A stretch of 64,000 bases of DNA. It comes from Calothrix membranacea FACHB-236 (GTDB lineage Bacteria; Cyanobacteriota; Cyanobacteriia; Cyanobacteriales; Nostocaceae). Of this stretch, positions 19,095 through 27,668 are shown piece after piece (position 1 is the first letter of the stretch; each line of letters begins with the position of its first letter). The position numbers and the translations under genes are program-made. Location of the stretch: contig NZ_JACJPX010000014.1 of assembly GCF_014696315.1 (NCBI RefSeq), positions 62,001 through 126,000 of the forward strand, in the 5' to 3' direction. The notes below the pieces were generated by a model, which saw only the letters and a program-made list of their open reading frames with translations, made no database searches and was not told where the DNA came from.

Positions 19095-19340
19095 ATGTTA
19101 GAAAAAAAGCCCGTAAATCCTTGGAATTACAAACCTTGGTGGTGTCAACCCTGGTCTATAGTTCTCACAGGTATAACTCTGATAAGTGGTAGCTGGCTAG
19201 TATTTAAAACTATTTGGCTAACAGTTCTCATCTCTATACCTCTATTGATTTGGATGGGCTTTTTTTTATTAATTTGGCCGCAACTAATTATTCGTAGTGG
19301 TGTTTTAGATTCATACCAAAATCAAAATTTAGATAATTGA
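19095..19340 (+). CDS. Small membrane protein (DUF6737-like)
   Basis: An 81-residue protein with two hydrophobic helices (SIVLTGITLISGSWLVF and IWLTVLISIPLLIWMGFFLL) separated by a very short turn. It begins with a Trp/Pro-rich motif, NPWNYKPWWCQPWS, which I recall from a cyanobacterial family of unknown function (DUF6737). A hydrophilic tail follows. No function can be inferred. It lies 11 bases after the exported protein gene, which suggests a two-gene unit acting at the cell envelope or thylakoid. Confidence 0.7.
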   Translation: MLEKKPVNPWNYKPWWCQPWSIVLTGITLISGSWLVFKTIWLTVLISIPLLIWMGFFLLIWPQLIIRSGVLDSYQNQNLDN

Positions 19341-19710
19341 TAATTTTGAATTTCATTATCCCTATAAAAAGTATGATTTTATTCCTGAAATAAACGTAGG
19401 GTGTGTTAGGCGCTGGTTTCCAATATGATTTGTCACAAAACAACTATTGTAGCGCCTAACGCACCATCCATGCGGCGGTGGTTTATTTAATTACGCTTAA
19501 ATACCCAATAAGTAGCCAAAATCAGTACTAAATTTAATACCAAGCCTTCCTTTAGTTAGAAGTTTAGTCAATTAATTTTAATTAACATGTTGGATGTAAC
19601 ACAAATTTGATTTCTTAGTTTGGGTAAAAATACCAAAATTGCACATAAATATTTGTCAGATTTCTTGTACTGAAATATCTGCAATCATTAACTTGCTTTA
19701 GGAGTAATCC
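19341..19710. other. Intergenic region with a long inverted repeat
   Basis: A 370-bp spacer. The inverted repeat GGTGTGTTAGGCGCT (19400-19414) / AGCGCCTAACGCACC (19451-19465) pairs over 15 bases with one G-T wobble. It belongs to a GTGCGTTAGGCGC family I associate with dispersed cyanobacterial repeats and could end the upstream transcript. The last 100 bases should hold the psaJ-like promoter. Confidence 0.6.
19400..19465. repeat. Inverted repeat, GTGCGTTAGGCGC type
   Basis: Two 15-base arms with one wobble position are separated by 36 bases. There is no U-tract after it, so a dispersed palindromic repeat is more likely than a terminator. Confidence 0.65.
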
Positions 19711-19860
19711 ATGCAAAAATCCAACGACCAATCACGCTATTTCCAGAGATATCTTTCTCTCGCACCAGTTTTAGCAGTACTTACTATCTCAATAGCTTTT
19801 TCTACATGGGCAATTTTTAATTTTATTTTTCCAGATTTGCTTTTCCATCCCATGCCATAA
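19711..19860 (+). CDS. psaJ: PsaJ-like photosystem I subunit IX, stand-alone and divergent
   Basis: A 49-residue single-span membrane protein with a good ribosome site (AGGAG, 6 bases before the ATG). The C-terminus IFPDLLFHPMP matches the family signature FFPDLLFHPLP, and SLAPVLAVLTISIAFSTWAI is the one transmembrane helix after the STAP-like LAP motif. The N-terminus MQKSNDQSRYFQRYL fits the soluble tail. PsaJ sits at the edge of photosystem I next to PsaF. Here no psaF lies beside it, and the helix end (WAIFNFIF) lacks the GILIEFNRF of standard PsaJ from memory, so this may be a second, divergent copy. Confidence 0.8.
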   Translation: MQKSNDQSRYFQRYLSLAPVLAVLTISIAFSTWAIFNFIFPDLLFHPMP

Positions 19861-20003
19861 TAATGCGTAATCTGATTTAAGAAGAAGCAGTTACCTACAA
19901 ATGATTATGTTTCAGGCAGAAACCTAAACTCTGCCTAAAATTGTCTTTAATTCCAGATTTTGTAGCTTGCTTCTTCCTAAAATCTCCTGTATCAATGAGA
20001 AAT

Positions 20004-20807
20004 TTATTTAACTTCCTGCATATTTTTCACAATTTTTGTTACCAGATTCCTTGGTGTAAATCTCACCATTTCAGCCAGTATTTTATTTTTCAAACCAGGA
20101 ATAGCAACAGTTTTACCTTCCATTAAGGCACGATAGCCTATTTTAGCTACTGTTTCTGCATCCATCATATTATTACTTTCTACTTGCTTGGCACCTGCAA
20201 CCCCTGTACGTTCATGAAAGGCTGATTCTGTTGGCCCAGGACAAAGGGCTGTTACAGTCACACCGGTACCTTCTAATTCGCTTGCTAGCGCTTGAGAAAA
20301 GGATAAAATATAAGCTTTTGTAGCAAAATAAACTGCCATCAAAGGGCCGGGTTGAAAAGCCGCAGCAGAGGCAAGATTTAATATTTTGCCCTCGCCTTTG
20401 CTGACCATATTTTTGAGGAATAACTTAGTTAAATGAGTGAGAGTTACTAAATTTACTTGCAGCATTTGTAATTCGGTATTCAAGTTTGTTTCATTAAATA
20501 ATCCATGAATACCAAATCCAGCATTATTCACTAGCACATCAATTTGAATAGATTCTTGTTCTAATTCTCTAAAAATCTCTTCTGGCGAAGTTTTAATAGA
20601 TAAATCTTTAACAATTGGTTTCACCAAAATGTCAAATTGCTGCCTGATTTTATCGGTAACATCTGCCAGCTTTTGCGCCATTATATCTACTAATACAAGA
20701 TTATAGTTATTCTTGGCAAAAATATATGCCAATTCATAGCCAATCCCGTTAGCCGCTCCTGTAATTAGAACTGTTTGCTTGTACTTGTATTGGAGTGTTT
20801 TGTTCAT
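20004..20807 (-). CDS. Short-chain dehydrogenase/reductase (DltE-like)
   Basis: A 267-residue SDR. The cofactor motif is LITGAANGIGYELA, with Asp after strand 2 (LVLVDIMAQ), which favours NAD. NNAGFGIHG, the catalytic Ser in LNLASAAAF, and YFATKAYILSFS with Tyr-Lys follow, then CPGPTESAFHE. The C-terminal helix TPRNLVTKIVKNMQEVK is amphipathic. The pattern matches the DltE/YqjQ-like group; the substrate is unknown. It is a single gene converging on the psaJ-like gene. No relation to the neighbouring polysaccharide genes is evident. Confidence 0.87.
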   Translation of the reverse strand: MNKTLQYKYKQTVLITGAANGIGYELAYIFAKNNYNLVLVDIMAQKLADVTDKIRQQFDILVKPIVKDLSIKTSPEEIFRELEQESIQIDVLVNNAGFGIHGLFNETNLNTELQMLQVNLVTLTHLTKLFLKNMVSKGEGKILNLASAAAFQPGPLMAVYFATKAYILSFSQALASELEGTGVTVTALCPGPTESAFHERTGVAGAKQVESNNMMDAETVAKIGYRALMEGKTVAIPGLKNKILAEMVRFTPRNLVTKIVKNMQEVK

Positions 20808-21334
20808 AAGAGAAAATATGGTGATTTTACTTAATGGGTTTGGTGTGTCGAGAAATTATGAAAAATAATCGCGGAACAAACTAGAAATATTTAGTGTCCT
20901 TACTTTATTGGTAAATGGAAATTACAAATTTAATTTTGTAAACCCTAAAAACCAATGATTAAGCCACTTTATTCTGAATATACTTGCATGACTATGAAGT
21001 TGTTGTATATCTGAAAACAAACTGAAAAACTCATAAAGTTATCGTTTGGCAACACAAGCTTTAACTAATACCAAAGTAGTATTCTCAAAATCTCTAGGAT
21101 GATTTTTGGCAGTCTAGATTTCATCCACATATAAAATGCGCTAGAATAGCCTAATTTTAAGATATGGACTTGTGCCTTTGAGTTATTATCATTACAGCTT
21201 TAAAACAATCCTTATTTAAAAATTAAGTTTAATTATCAACACATTAAGACAAGCATATTCATATAAGCATAAAAATAATCATGTAATTTGAATTACATGA
21301 TTATGAGATTGAGATTGCTATATAAGGTGAATTT
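20808..21334. other. Intergenic region, 0.5 kb
   Basis: AT-rich spacer that should contain the promoter of the DltE-like gene near 20808-20900 and ends with the exopolysaccharide-locus terminator at 21270-21304. I see nothing else I can support. Confidence 0.5.
21268..21304 (-). terminator. Terminator at the end of the exopolysaccharide locus
   Basis: A perfect 14-bp inverted repeat (21275-21288 with 21291-21304, 2-base centre) is followed on the minus strand by TTTTTATGC. It starts 31 bases after the flippase stop codon. The stem is AT-rich, but the position and U-tract fit an intrinsic terminator. Confidence 0.75.
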
Positions 21335-22744
21335 TTAAGCTGCCGATCGCCTAGCTGCCCAAATATCCAAAGGAATCTTACGAATACCAGGACAATAGAT
21401 AAATATTGCTCCATAGCCGACAATTAGCACTCCCACTGCTGCAAGTGGTGGTAAGAACACACCAGCAAACATAGAAATTGTCGAGACTAAGGTAATCCAA
21501 AAGGCATCCCAATAATCGGGTGAACCAAATAACTTAGCAATAGAACGATGTAATAAGTAGAAGCTAGGTAAAGCCAGAATTTCTGACAACCCGTATCCCC
21601 ATAATCCCATTATGGGTAGAAAAATTAAAGTTGCGAGCCACAGAATACCTACATACCAAGCATTGCGATGAGCAATTTCATAGTTATGTCCTACTGCATA
21701 CAAACTAGATGTATGCAGTTCAAAAATCGCTCCTACCAGAACTCCTACTGCAATGAAGGGAAAGATTTGAGCGCTGATTAACCATTTATGAGAGAACATT
21801 AAAGGAATTAACCAGGCAGAAGTACAAGAAAAGGCAGCACAAATCGGCCCAATTAATAGTGCCTGATATGTCATTCCTTTACTGATTGCCTTGCGAGTTT
21901 TTTCTGGCTGATCCACCAATTTTGCCATCACACTAATGGACATCCGACGTACTACCAAACGTAGGATTGCCAATTGCTCTGCCAATCGCATCGCAATACT
22001 GATGTAGCCAACTATTTCTGTACCGCCTAAACGACTAACTAATAAAGGCAATCTTAATCTTCTCAGGTTTAAAATGCCATCAGAGCCAGAATAGGTAAGT
22101 CCATAATGTATGGCGGGTTTAACTACCTTCCATTGCCAACGCCAGCGCCAAGGAACGGGATAATAATAATACGCCATGACTAGTTGTACTAAATACCCCA
22201 AAACTGTGCCGATAATTGGCCCCCAATAGCCCCAGCCAATTAATACTAAGGGAATTGCCGAAACATACAACACAACACGAGAAACTGCTTCTAACAAACC
22301 CACCTTGTCAAAACTTAGCTCTCGTTCCAACATACTAGTCGGAACTCGACTGACCATATCCATCCACAGCGCAGGTAAAATGGCTTGTAATGCACCAGTC
22401 ACTTCTTGCTCTTTTGTCCACCAACCAACCAGCGGCGCAGCACACCACAAGACAGCACAAATTGCTAGTCCTAAAAAGTTATAAAATGCCTGGATTTGTG
22501 CAGGTTCCTCATCAGTAAGGTTTGGCTGACGTACCAGATAAACCTGCAATCCCAAACGGCAGACTTGATTTAAAAAATAAAAAATACTTAAGACAATAGT
22601 GACAATACCGTATAAGCCTGGGCCTAACATCCGAGCAATTACTAGCACATTCACCATTGAAAGTACTGCGACTAGTAACTGCCTCAGTGTCATAGAGACA
22701 CCGCCGCGAATAATTTTTCCTTTAATATCTTTTTTGTCGGGCAT
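21335..22744 (-). CDS. Lipopolysaccharide/exopolysaccharide flippase (Wzx/MOP type)
   Basis: A 469-residue inner-membrane protein with 12 to 14 hydrophobic helices. The N-terminal IIRGGVSMTLRQLLVAVLSM and VLVIARMLGPGLYGIVTIV are the typical start of polysaccharide flippases (PST/MOP family). Charged residues between helices and a Trp/Arg/Tyr-rich loop (YYYYPVPWRWRWQWK) are visible. It would move undecaprenyl-linked repeat units across the membrane. It is the last gene of the minus-strand exopolysaccharide locus, 100 bases after the polymerase/ligase gene. Exact sugar unknown. Confidence 0.87.
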   Translation of the reverse strand: MPDKKDIKGKIIRGGVSMTLRQLLVAVLSMVNVLVIARMLGPGLYGIVTIVLSIFYFLNQVCRLGLQVYLVRQPNLTDEEPAQIQAFYNFLGLAICAVLWCAAPLVGWWTKEQEVTGALQAILPALWMDMVSRVPTSMLERELSFDKVGLLEAVSRVVLYVSAIPLVLIGWGYWGPIIGTVLGYLVQLVMAYYYYPVPWRWRWQWKVVKPAIHYGLTYSGSDGILNLRRLRLPLLVSRLGGTEIVGYISIAMRLAEQLAILRLVVRRMSISVMAKLVDQPEKTRKAISKGMTYQALLIGPICAAFSCTSAWLIPLMFSHKWLISAQIFPFIAVGVLVGAIFELHTSSLYAVGHNYEIAHRNAWYVGILWLATLIFLPIMGLWGYGLSEILALPSFYLLHRSIAKLFGSPDYWDAFWITLVSTISMFAGVFLPPLAAVGVLIVGYGAIFIYCPGIRKIPLDIWAARRSAA

Positions 22745-22844
22745 TTATATAACAAGTTTGATTGTAGCTAGAGGAGGAATAGCGATCGCATGAGGAAAAA
22801 TTTTTAGTCATGACAATTGTTACCTTAACTATCAGAATTCTTAA

Positions 22845-24344
22845 TTATGAGCGTGACCAGCGACGGCGAGTAGAATTCCCTTGATAATTAAAGTATTGCT
22901 GTTTTGCAGATGTAGATGAATCAACTTCCACAGGTATATATTTATCCCAATCCCAACCAGCCACTGCCAGTACAGTCCACCAATAGAAAAATAATGTAGT
23001 GTGATTCCAAACATTTCCTGCCAACATCCCTACTAACATAGAGACGAGAAACGCTAGCATGACAAAACAAAGATTACGTTTTGATGAACCAGGTGGAACA
23101 GAGTAAGCTAGTTGGAACAGACGGACAAATAAGGCACCAATTAAAAACAAAAATAGAATAAATCCAAAAATACCCTCTTCAGCTAAGAATCTCACATAAT
23201 CATTATGAGAATAGCTGGCAAGGGGAGTTAAAAATCGCGAGGTGTCCAATCCATATCCTAAAAGTGGTGCATACCTCCATTTATCTATTAAGAATGTCCA
23301 CTGAGCAATCCGCCAGTTAAAACTATTACCATCATTCCATTGCAAAAAAATTGCCCGAGATACATCAATATCTGGATTTAATAATGGTGTGCCATACAAA
23401 GATTGCAAGCGCTCTTGACCCATTGGTGAGCCAGTAAAGAAAAATAACACCAACCCAAATAGTAAAATCCCACCAATTAAGTTGACTATATTCATTTTTG
23501 GTGCCACTAATGCTGGAATAAAAGCCACCAGCATCACCAACCCCGTTAATGATTTACTACTCACTAAGAAAAACGCCAGGGCCGCAACTAAGATGAGCCA
23601 AGGTAACCGTTGCTTTACCTGTCCTATTTTCCAGAGTGCAAGACTGAGAAAAAACAATGTAAATGTGGCAAATGCATTGGGATGTCCCAGAGTTCCATTC
23701 ATTCGCGATCCTGCTTCAATAGCATATCCGCTTTGAAATACTAGGAACGAAGGCAGCATTGAAGGTGGTAGTAGGACTTGCAAAGTAGCTGCGGTGAGGG
23801 GAATAATCAAACTCAAGAATAAGCAAGAAATTACTTTTTCTGCTGGTAGCCGCTCCTTAAGTTGCATGACTAACAGGTACATCATTAATCCTGAAAATAC
23901 TCGCAGCCATTCCCGCATAGCTACTGGTAAGTATGAGGCTCCTAGCCCTAACCCACCTATTGCCTGTAAAATTACCCATAATCCTTGTAGGGCAATCCAT
24001 CCTGCTAACAACCACCAAAATCCATCTGTGTGTATTTTTTGTCTCCGTAGCAAGAGAACTGCAACATAAAGCAATGCCAAGATATCTATTCCCACAGCAA
24101 ATGCAGAAGGTAGCTGTTGGTCAGAAAAGGCATCTAAAGCACTGCGTAAAATTAATAACCCTAAAAGGGTTTGCTCAAAATTTTTAAAGAAGTTGATGAG
24201 GACAGCAATGGCAACAAAAAGCACAAATATGTACAGAGGTTGAACGTTTGCAACCACACCAACGATAATGCTAAAAAAAATTCCTAAAATACTAATCCAA
24301 ATGGTAGGGCTAAAAAGAATATTCCTGCCTTGATCGATTGCCAT
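22845..24344 (-). CDS. O-antigen ligase/polymerase family membrane protein
   Basis: A 499-residue protein with about 12 transmembrane helices and a large periplasmic loop. The Wzy_C/WaaL-type core is seen at PLLGYGLDTSRFLTPL followed by SYSHNDYVRFLAEEGIFGFI, containing the conserved His-Asn and the E-x-G-x-x-G helix start. The C-terminal tail is hydrophilic and ends GNSTRRRWSRS. Such proteins polymerise or transfer lipid-linked glycans in the periplasm. Between a Wzc-like gene and a flippase gene, polymerase (Wzy) activity is the likelier role. The acceptor and the linkage are not known. Confidence 0.83.
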   Translation of the reverse strand: MAIDQGRNILFSPTIWISILGIFFSIIVGVVANVQPLYIFVLFVAIAVLINFFKNFEQTLLGLLILRSALDAFSDQQLPSAFAVGIDILALLYVAVLLLRRQKIHTDGFWWLLAGWIALQGLWVILQAIGGLGLGASYLPVAMREWLRVFSGLMMYLLVMQLKERLPAEKVISCLFLSLIIPLTAATLQVLLPPSMLPSFLVFQSGYAIEAGSRMNGTLGHPNAFATFTLFFLSLALWKIGQVKQRLPWLILVAALAFFLVSSKSLTGLVMLVAFIPALVAPKMNIVNLIGGILLFGLVLFFFTGSPMGQERLQSLYGTPLLNPDIDVSRAIFLQWNDGNSFNWRIAQWTFLIDKWRYAPLLGYGLDTSRFLTPLASYSHNDYVRFLAEEGIFGFILFLFLIGALFVRLFQLAYSVPPGSSKRNLCFVMLAFLVSMLVGMLAGNVWNHTTLFFYWWTVLAVAGWDWDKYIPVEVDSSTSAKQQYFNYQGNSTRRRWSRS

Positions 24345-24405
24345 TGTCTGTCAGTTATGTATTTTTCTCATCAAACTAGCTAACTACTAAAGTTGTATTT
24401 TTGTA

Positions 24406-26592
24406 CTAGCCAGTATGTTTGCCTGTCTCCTTGACCATAGACCATGAAGGAGAATGCTCAGAAGCTGCTAATTGCTTCCTTTCAACAGCAGAGGCAAGTA
24501 AAGGAGGCGCTTTTTCCAGTGGGAGTACAGTTTCATTCATCACTACACCCAACACAGCGGTACCACTTTTTTGTAAGTTAGAGATTGCTTGCATCGCCGC
24601 ATCTCTAGAAGTTGAGTTGGGCTTAACAACTAGGAGCAAACCATCTGAAAATTGGCTTAAGGTGGCAGCATCCGCAGAATTTTTGACTGGGGAAGAATCA
24701 ACAATTACATAGTCATAATGTTTCGCAGCTTCTGCTAAGAGCTTCGCCATTGCATCTGTCTCAATAATCATTGATGGGCGATCGGGGATTTTACCTGAGC
24801 CTAGCAATGATAAATTGGGAATTGCTGTTTGTTGAACTGCATCTTGCCAGGGCACATTGTCGGCAATTACTTCTGTTAATCCTAGAGAAGCAGGCAGATT
24901 CAGCAAACTCTCATACATAGGATATCGAAAGTCTGCATTGATAATTAATGTGCGTCTTGACAAAATGCCAGCTACAGCAGCTAAATGCAGCGCGACTGAA
25001 GATTTTCCTTCTCCACCACTCACACTACTAATAACAATAACTTTTGCGCTTTCTTTACCAGCAGATTCTAGAGTTTTGAGCAACATCCGGTATGGCTCTA
25101 CATGGTCAGAGGTATCCAACAAGTTGTTGAGGTCTGCCAAATTAGAGGTTGCAGGTGAGAATTTGGGCAATATTCCAATCACGGGAGTCTCTAGCCAAGC
25201 TTCGACTTCAGATGTATCCCTTAATGTGGAAGCCATGAGTTCCAGGATTAACACCATTGCACCAGCCGCAATAATGGCAATGACAGTACTTAGTACTACA
25301 ATTACCAGAGGTCTTGGTGAAACTGGATCAGAAGGAATTTCAGCCTGTCCAATAATTCGGATGTTGCTGAGGATTTGTCCTTCTGCAATCCGTGCTTCTT
25401 CTAGTTTGTCCTCTAAGGCTTTGAGCGCTTTATCAGCTTTTTCGCGTTCGCGAGTCAAGCTTACCAATGCTTGTTGAGAAGACGGAATTCTCGCAACACG
25501 CGATCGCAAACGCTCGATGTCAGACCGCACGACGGTTAGCTTATTTTCTAAGCCCTGACGCTCAATATGACTAGTGATATAGAGAGACATCAAGTCTTGG
25601 CTTAATTGGTTAGAGGCAACTTGGCTAGAAGCTACCGCTTGATTTTCGGGAACTATTTGTGATAGTTGTTGATTATACAAAGAACGTAGTTCGTCTCGCT
25701 TATGTAAAAGCGCTAACACATTAGGATGTTCGTCCGTCCAACGGAAGCGCGCATCTGTCAGTGCTATTTCTACGCTCGTCAGTTGTTTTTGCAGTTCTTT
25801 AAGTTGTTCATCTTGCCCAACACGACCGGCAAGGTACGCTCCTTGAGAATCATTTACCCCCACTACTTGTTGTAATGATTGGTCTTTGTTTCTAGCTTCC
25901 TGTAATTGGGCGCGTAGTTGCCTTTCTTGATTTTCTAAAGCTGTTAAGCTTTCAATTAAACCTTGAGTTTGGGTTTCTGATGCTACCAACGAATAGGTTT
26001 CTCGATATTTTCTTTCTGCTATCTCAGCTTGTTTGAACTTGATCTGTTGTTGAGCGATTTGTTCTTCCAGAAATTTGCGTACCGATGAAGCTTCGGTACG
26101 AATTAGTTTGGTGTTTTCCACCATCACTAACTTAGAAACCTCGTTTAACAGATCGGCCGCTACTTTGGGATAAGGGTTTTGATAGCTAATCTGCAAAATG
26201 TTAGTTGCAGGAAGAATTTCTACCTTAATTGCTTGCTGTAATTGCTCAATTGTGGGTAGCTTTTCTGCTGGTATTTCACTATTTTTCTGAAATTTTTTGA
26301 GCGCGCTCCGCAGAACTTGAGGCGATTTTACTAATTCTGCTTGTGTGGCTACTGGGTCAGCAGCTTTGCTAGGTGCGCGATTATTAATATCTGTTAATGC
26401 TTGGCCTAGAGATGATAGACCAACTTCTTTTTGCCCAACAAGTAGCCTTATTGATGTTTCATATAGCCGAGGTGAAATAGCAAAACTAATTGCTGTTACG
26501 CTTACTAATACAGATACAAAAGTTAATGCAGCCGCCCAAGAATGCCGTTTAATAGCGGATGCTGAAGATAAAGGAAAAGCAGCTTTACCCAT
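24406..26592 (-). CDS. Wzc-like chain-length regulator with tyrosine-kinase-type domain
   Basis: A 728-residue protein from the ATG at 26592 (a TTG 5 codons earlier is open). The first 430 residues form a Wzz domain: an N-terminal helix (WAAALTFVSVLVSVTAIS), a long coiled coil and a second helix (PLVIVVLSTVIAIIAAGAMV). A cytoplasmic BY-kinase domain follows, with Walker A SSVSGGEGKSS, Walker A' TLIINADFRYP and Walker B-like YDYVIVDSSP. The C-terminal 85 residues contain no tyrosine, so the usual autophosphorylated Tyr cluster is missing. It would control polymer length and export in a Wzx/Wzy pathway. Confidence 0.88.
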   Translation of the reverse strand: MGKAAFPLSSASAIKRHSWAAALTFVSVLVSVTAISFAISPRLYETSIRLLVGQKEVGLSSLGQALTDINNRAPSKAADPVATQAELVKSPQVLRSALKKFQKNSEIPAEKLPTIEQLQQAIKVEILPATNILQISYQNPYPKVAADLLNEVSKLVMVENTKLIRTEASSVRKFLEEQIAQQQIKFKQAEIAERKYRETYSLVASETQTQGLIESLTALENQERQLRAQLQEARNKDQSLQQVVGVNDSQGAYLAGRVGQDEQLKELQKQLTSVEIALTDARFRWTDEHPNVLALLHKRDELRSLYNQQLSQIVPENQAVASSQVASNQLSQDLMSLYITSHIERQGLENKLTVVRSDIERLRSRVARIPSSQQALVSLTREREKADKALKALEDKLEEARIAEGQILSNIRIIGQAEIPSDPVSPRPLVIVVLSTVIAIIAAGAMVLILELMASTLRDTSEVEAWLETPVIGILPKFSPATSNLADLNNLLDTSDHVEPYRMLLKTLESAGKESAKVIVISSVSGGEGKSSVALHLAAVAGILSRRTLIINADFRYPMYESLLNLPASLGLTEVIADNVPWQDAVQQTAIPNLSLLGSGKIPDRPSMIIETDAMAKLLAEAAKHYDYVIVDSSPVKNSADAATLSQFSDGLLLVVKPNSTSRDAAMQAISNLQKSGTAVLGVVMNETVLPLEKAPPLLASAVERKQLAASEHSPSWSMVKETGKHTG

Positions 26593-26701
26593 TAATATGC
26601 CTGCCAAGATTGAGCCTTTGAACGTATACTAAAACTGATTAAAGTAAATTTCGTCAACGTAGAAAATACTATAGGTAATAATTATGTTAACAGATAAATA
26701 T

Positions 26702-27352
26702 TTAATATGCTCCTTTGCTATTTAAGACTACATGAATTGTTTTTAAAATTAGTTTGAGGTCGTAAATCACAGACCATTTTGCCTGATATGCCAGATCCAT
26801 TTTGACAATATCTTCAAAATCTTCTATGTGAGAACGTCCGTTAACTTGCCATTCACCTGTAATTCCAGGCTTAACTAACAACCTTTGAAAGTGGTGAAGT
26901 TCATAATTCATGACTTCATCAACAGTAGGTGGACGAGTGCCTACCAAGCTCATATCACCTTTCAAAACATTCCAGAATTGAGGTAACTCGTCTAAGCTGG
27001 TGCGGCGTAAGAAAAAGCCAATGCGAGTAATCCGTGGATCTTGAGAATTCTTAAAAATGTTGCCTTTAGCCTGATTTGGCACTAAATGCTTCATATATTC
27101 AGCATTAACAAGCATCGTCCGGAATTTCCAGATGCGGAAAGTTTTGCCGTTTAAACCACAACGAATTTGACTATAAAAAACTGGGCCAGAACTGTCTAGT
27201 TTGATAGCGATCGCTATTGGTATAGTGATTAATAAAGTAATAGATAAACCAATTATTGCACCCGCAATATCTATTAATCGCTTAACTGAACTCGTGGCAG
27301 AAGGATGTACCCTTTGGGCAAAATTAGAACTTGTTTGAAGATGAATCTGCAT
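26702..27352 (-). CDS. Initiating sugar transferase (WcaJ/RfbP family)
   Basis: A 216-residue phosphoglycosyltransferase that starts the repeat unit by moving a sugar-1-phosphate from a nucleotide sugar to undecaprenyl phosphate. The N-terminal KRLIDIAGAIIGLSITLLIT is the membrane-inserted helix of the family. The catalytic core follows: SSGPVFYSQIRCGLNGKTFR, WKFRTM, then RRTSLDELPQFWNVLKGDMS with the Asp-Glu pair, and LVGTRPP. The protein ends LDLKLILKTIHVVLNSKGAY in the usual way. It lacks the large N-terminal domain of WcaJ, so it is a short, ExoY-like form. First biosynthetic step of the locus. Confidence 0.92.
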   Translation of the reverse strand: MQIHLQTSSNFAQRVHPSATSSVKRLIDIAGAIIGLSITLLITIPIAIAIKLDSSGPVFYSQIRCGLNGKTFRIWKFRTMLVNAEYMKHLVPNQAKGNIFKNSQDPRITRIGFFLRRTSLDELPQFWNVLKGDMSLVGTRPPTVDEVMNYELHHFQRLLVKPGITGEWQVNGRSHIEDFEDIVKMDLAYQAKWSVIYDLKLILKTIHVVLNSKGAY

Positions 27353-27668
27353 GGACTTTTAAGAAAAGCGAGCTATGGCATGTAAATAACAAATTGAAAA
27401 TGATGGACACAAAGCTCGCCCATTTTTTGCGGCTCAAGAACCTGGAAAACAATCTTGCGATAAGCGAGAGAAATCAATCAGGTTTTTGGATGGTGATGAG
27501 TGGGAAATCAATACCCAAAATTAATTCACAGATATTGATTGCAATTATGCTTTCGTTGCGTCTTGAATCTCAAGCCTAAAAAATGGGCGAATCAGTAATT
27601 ATTAGCAAATAGTTACTCGAAACTACCCTTGTTGTTAAATTTATACATTCCAATCTCAAGCGATTGAT
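27353..27668. other. Intergenic region inside the exopolysaccharide locus
   Basis: A 316-bp spacer between two genes of the same strand. It is long enough to hold an internal promoter for the sugar transferase. A plus-strand 82-codon frame (27331-27579) has no recognisable product and overlaps the sugar transferase start. No repeats seen. Confidence 0.45.
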
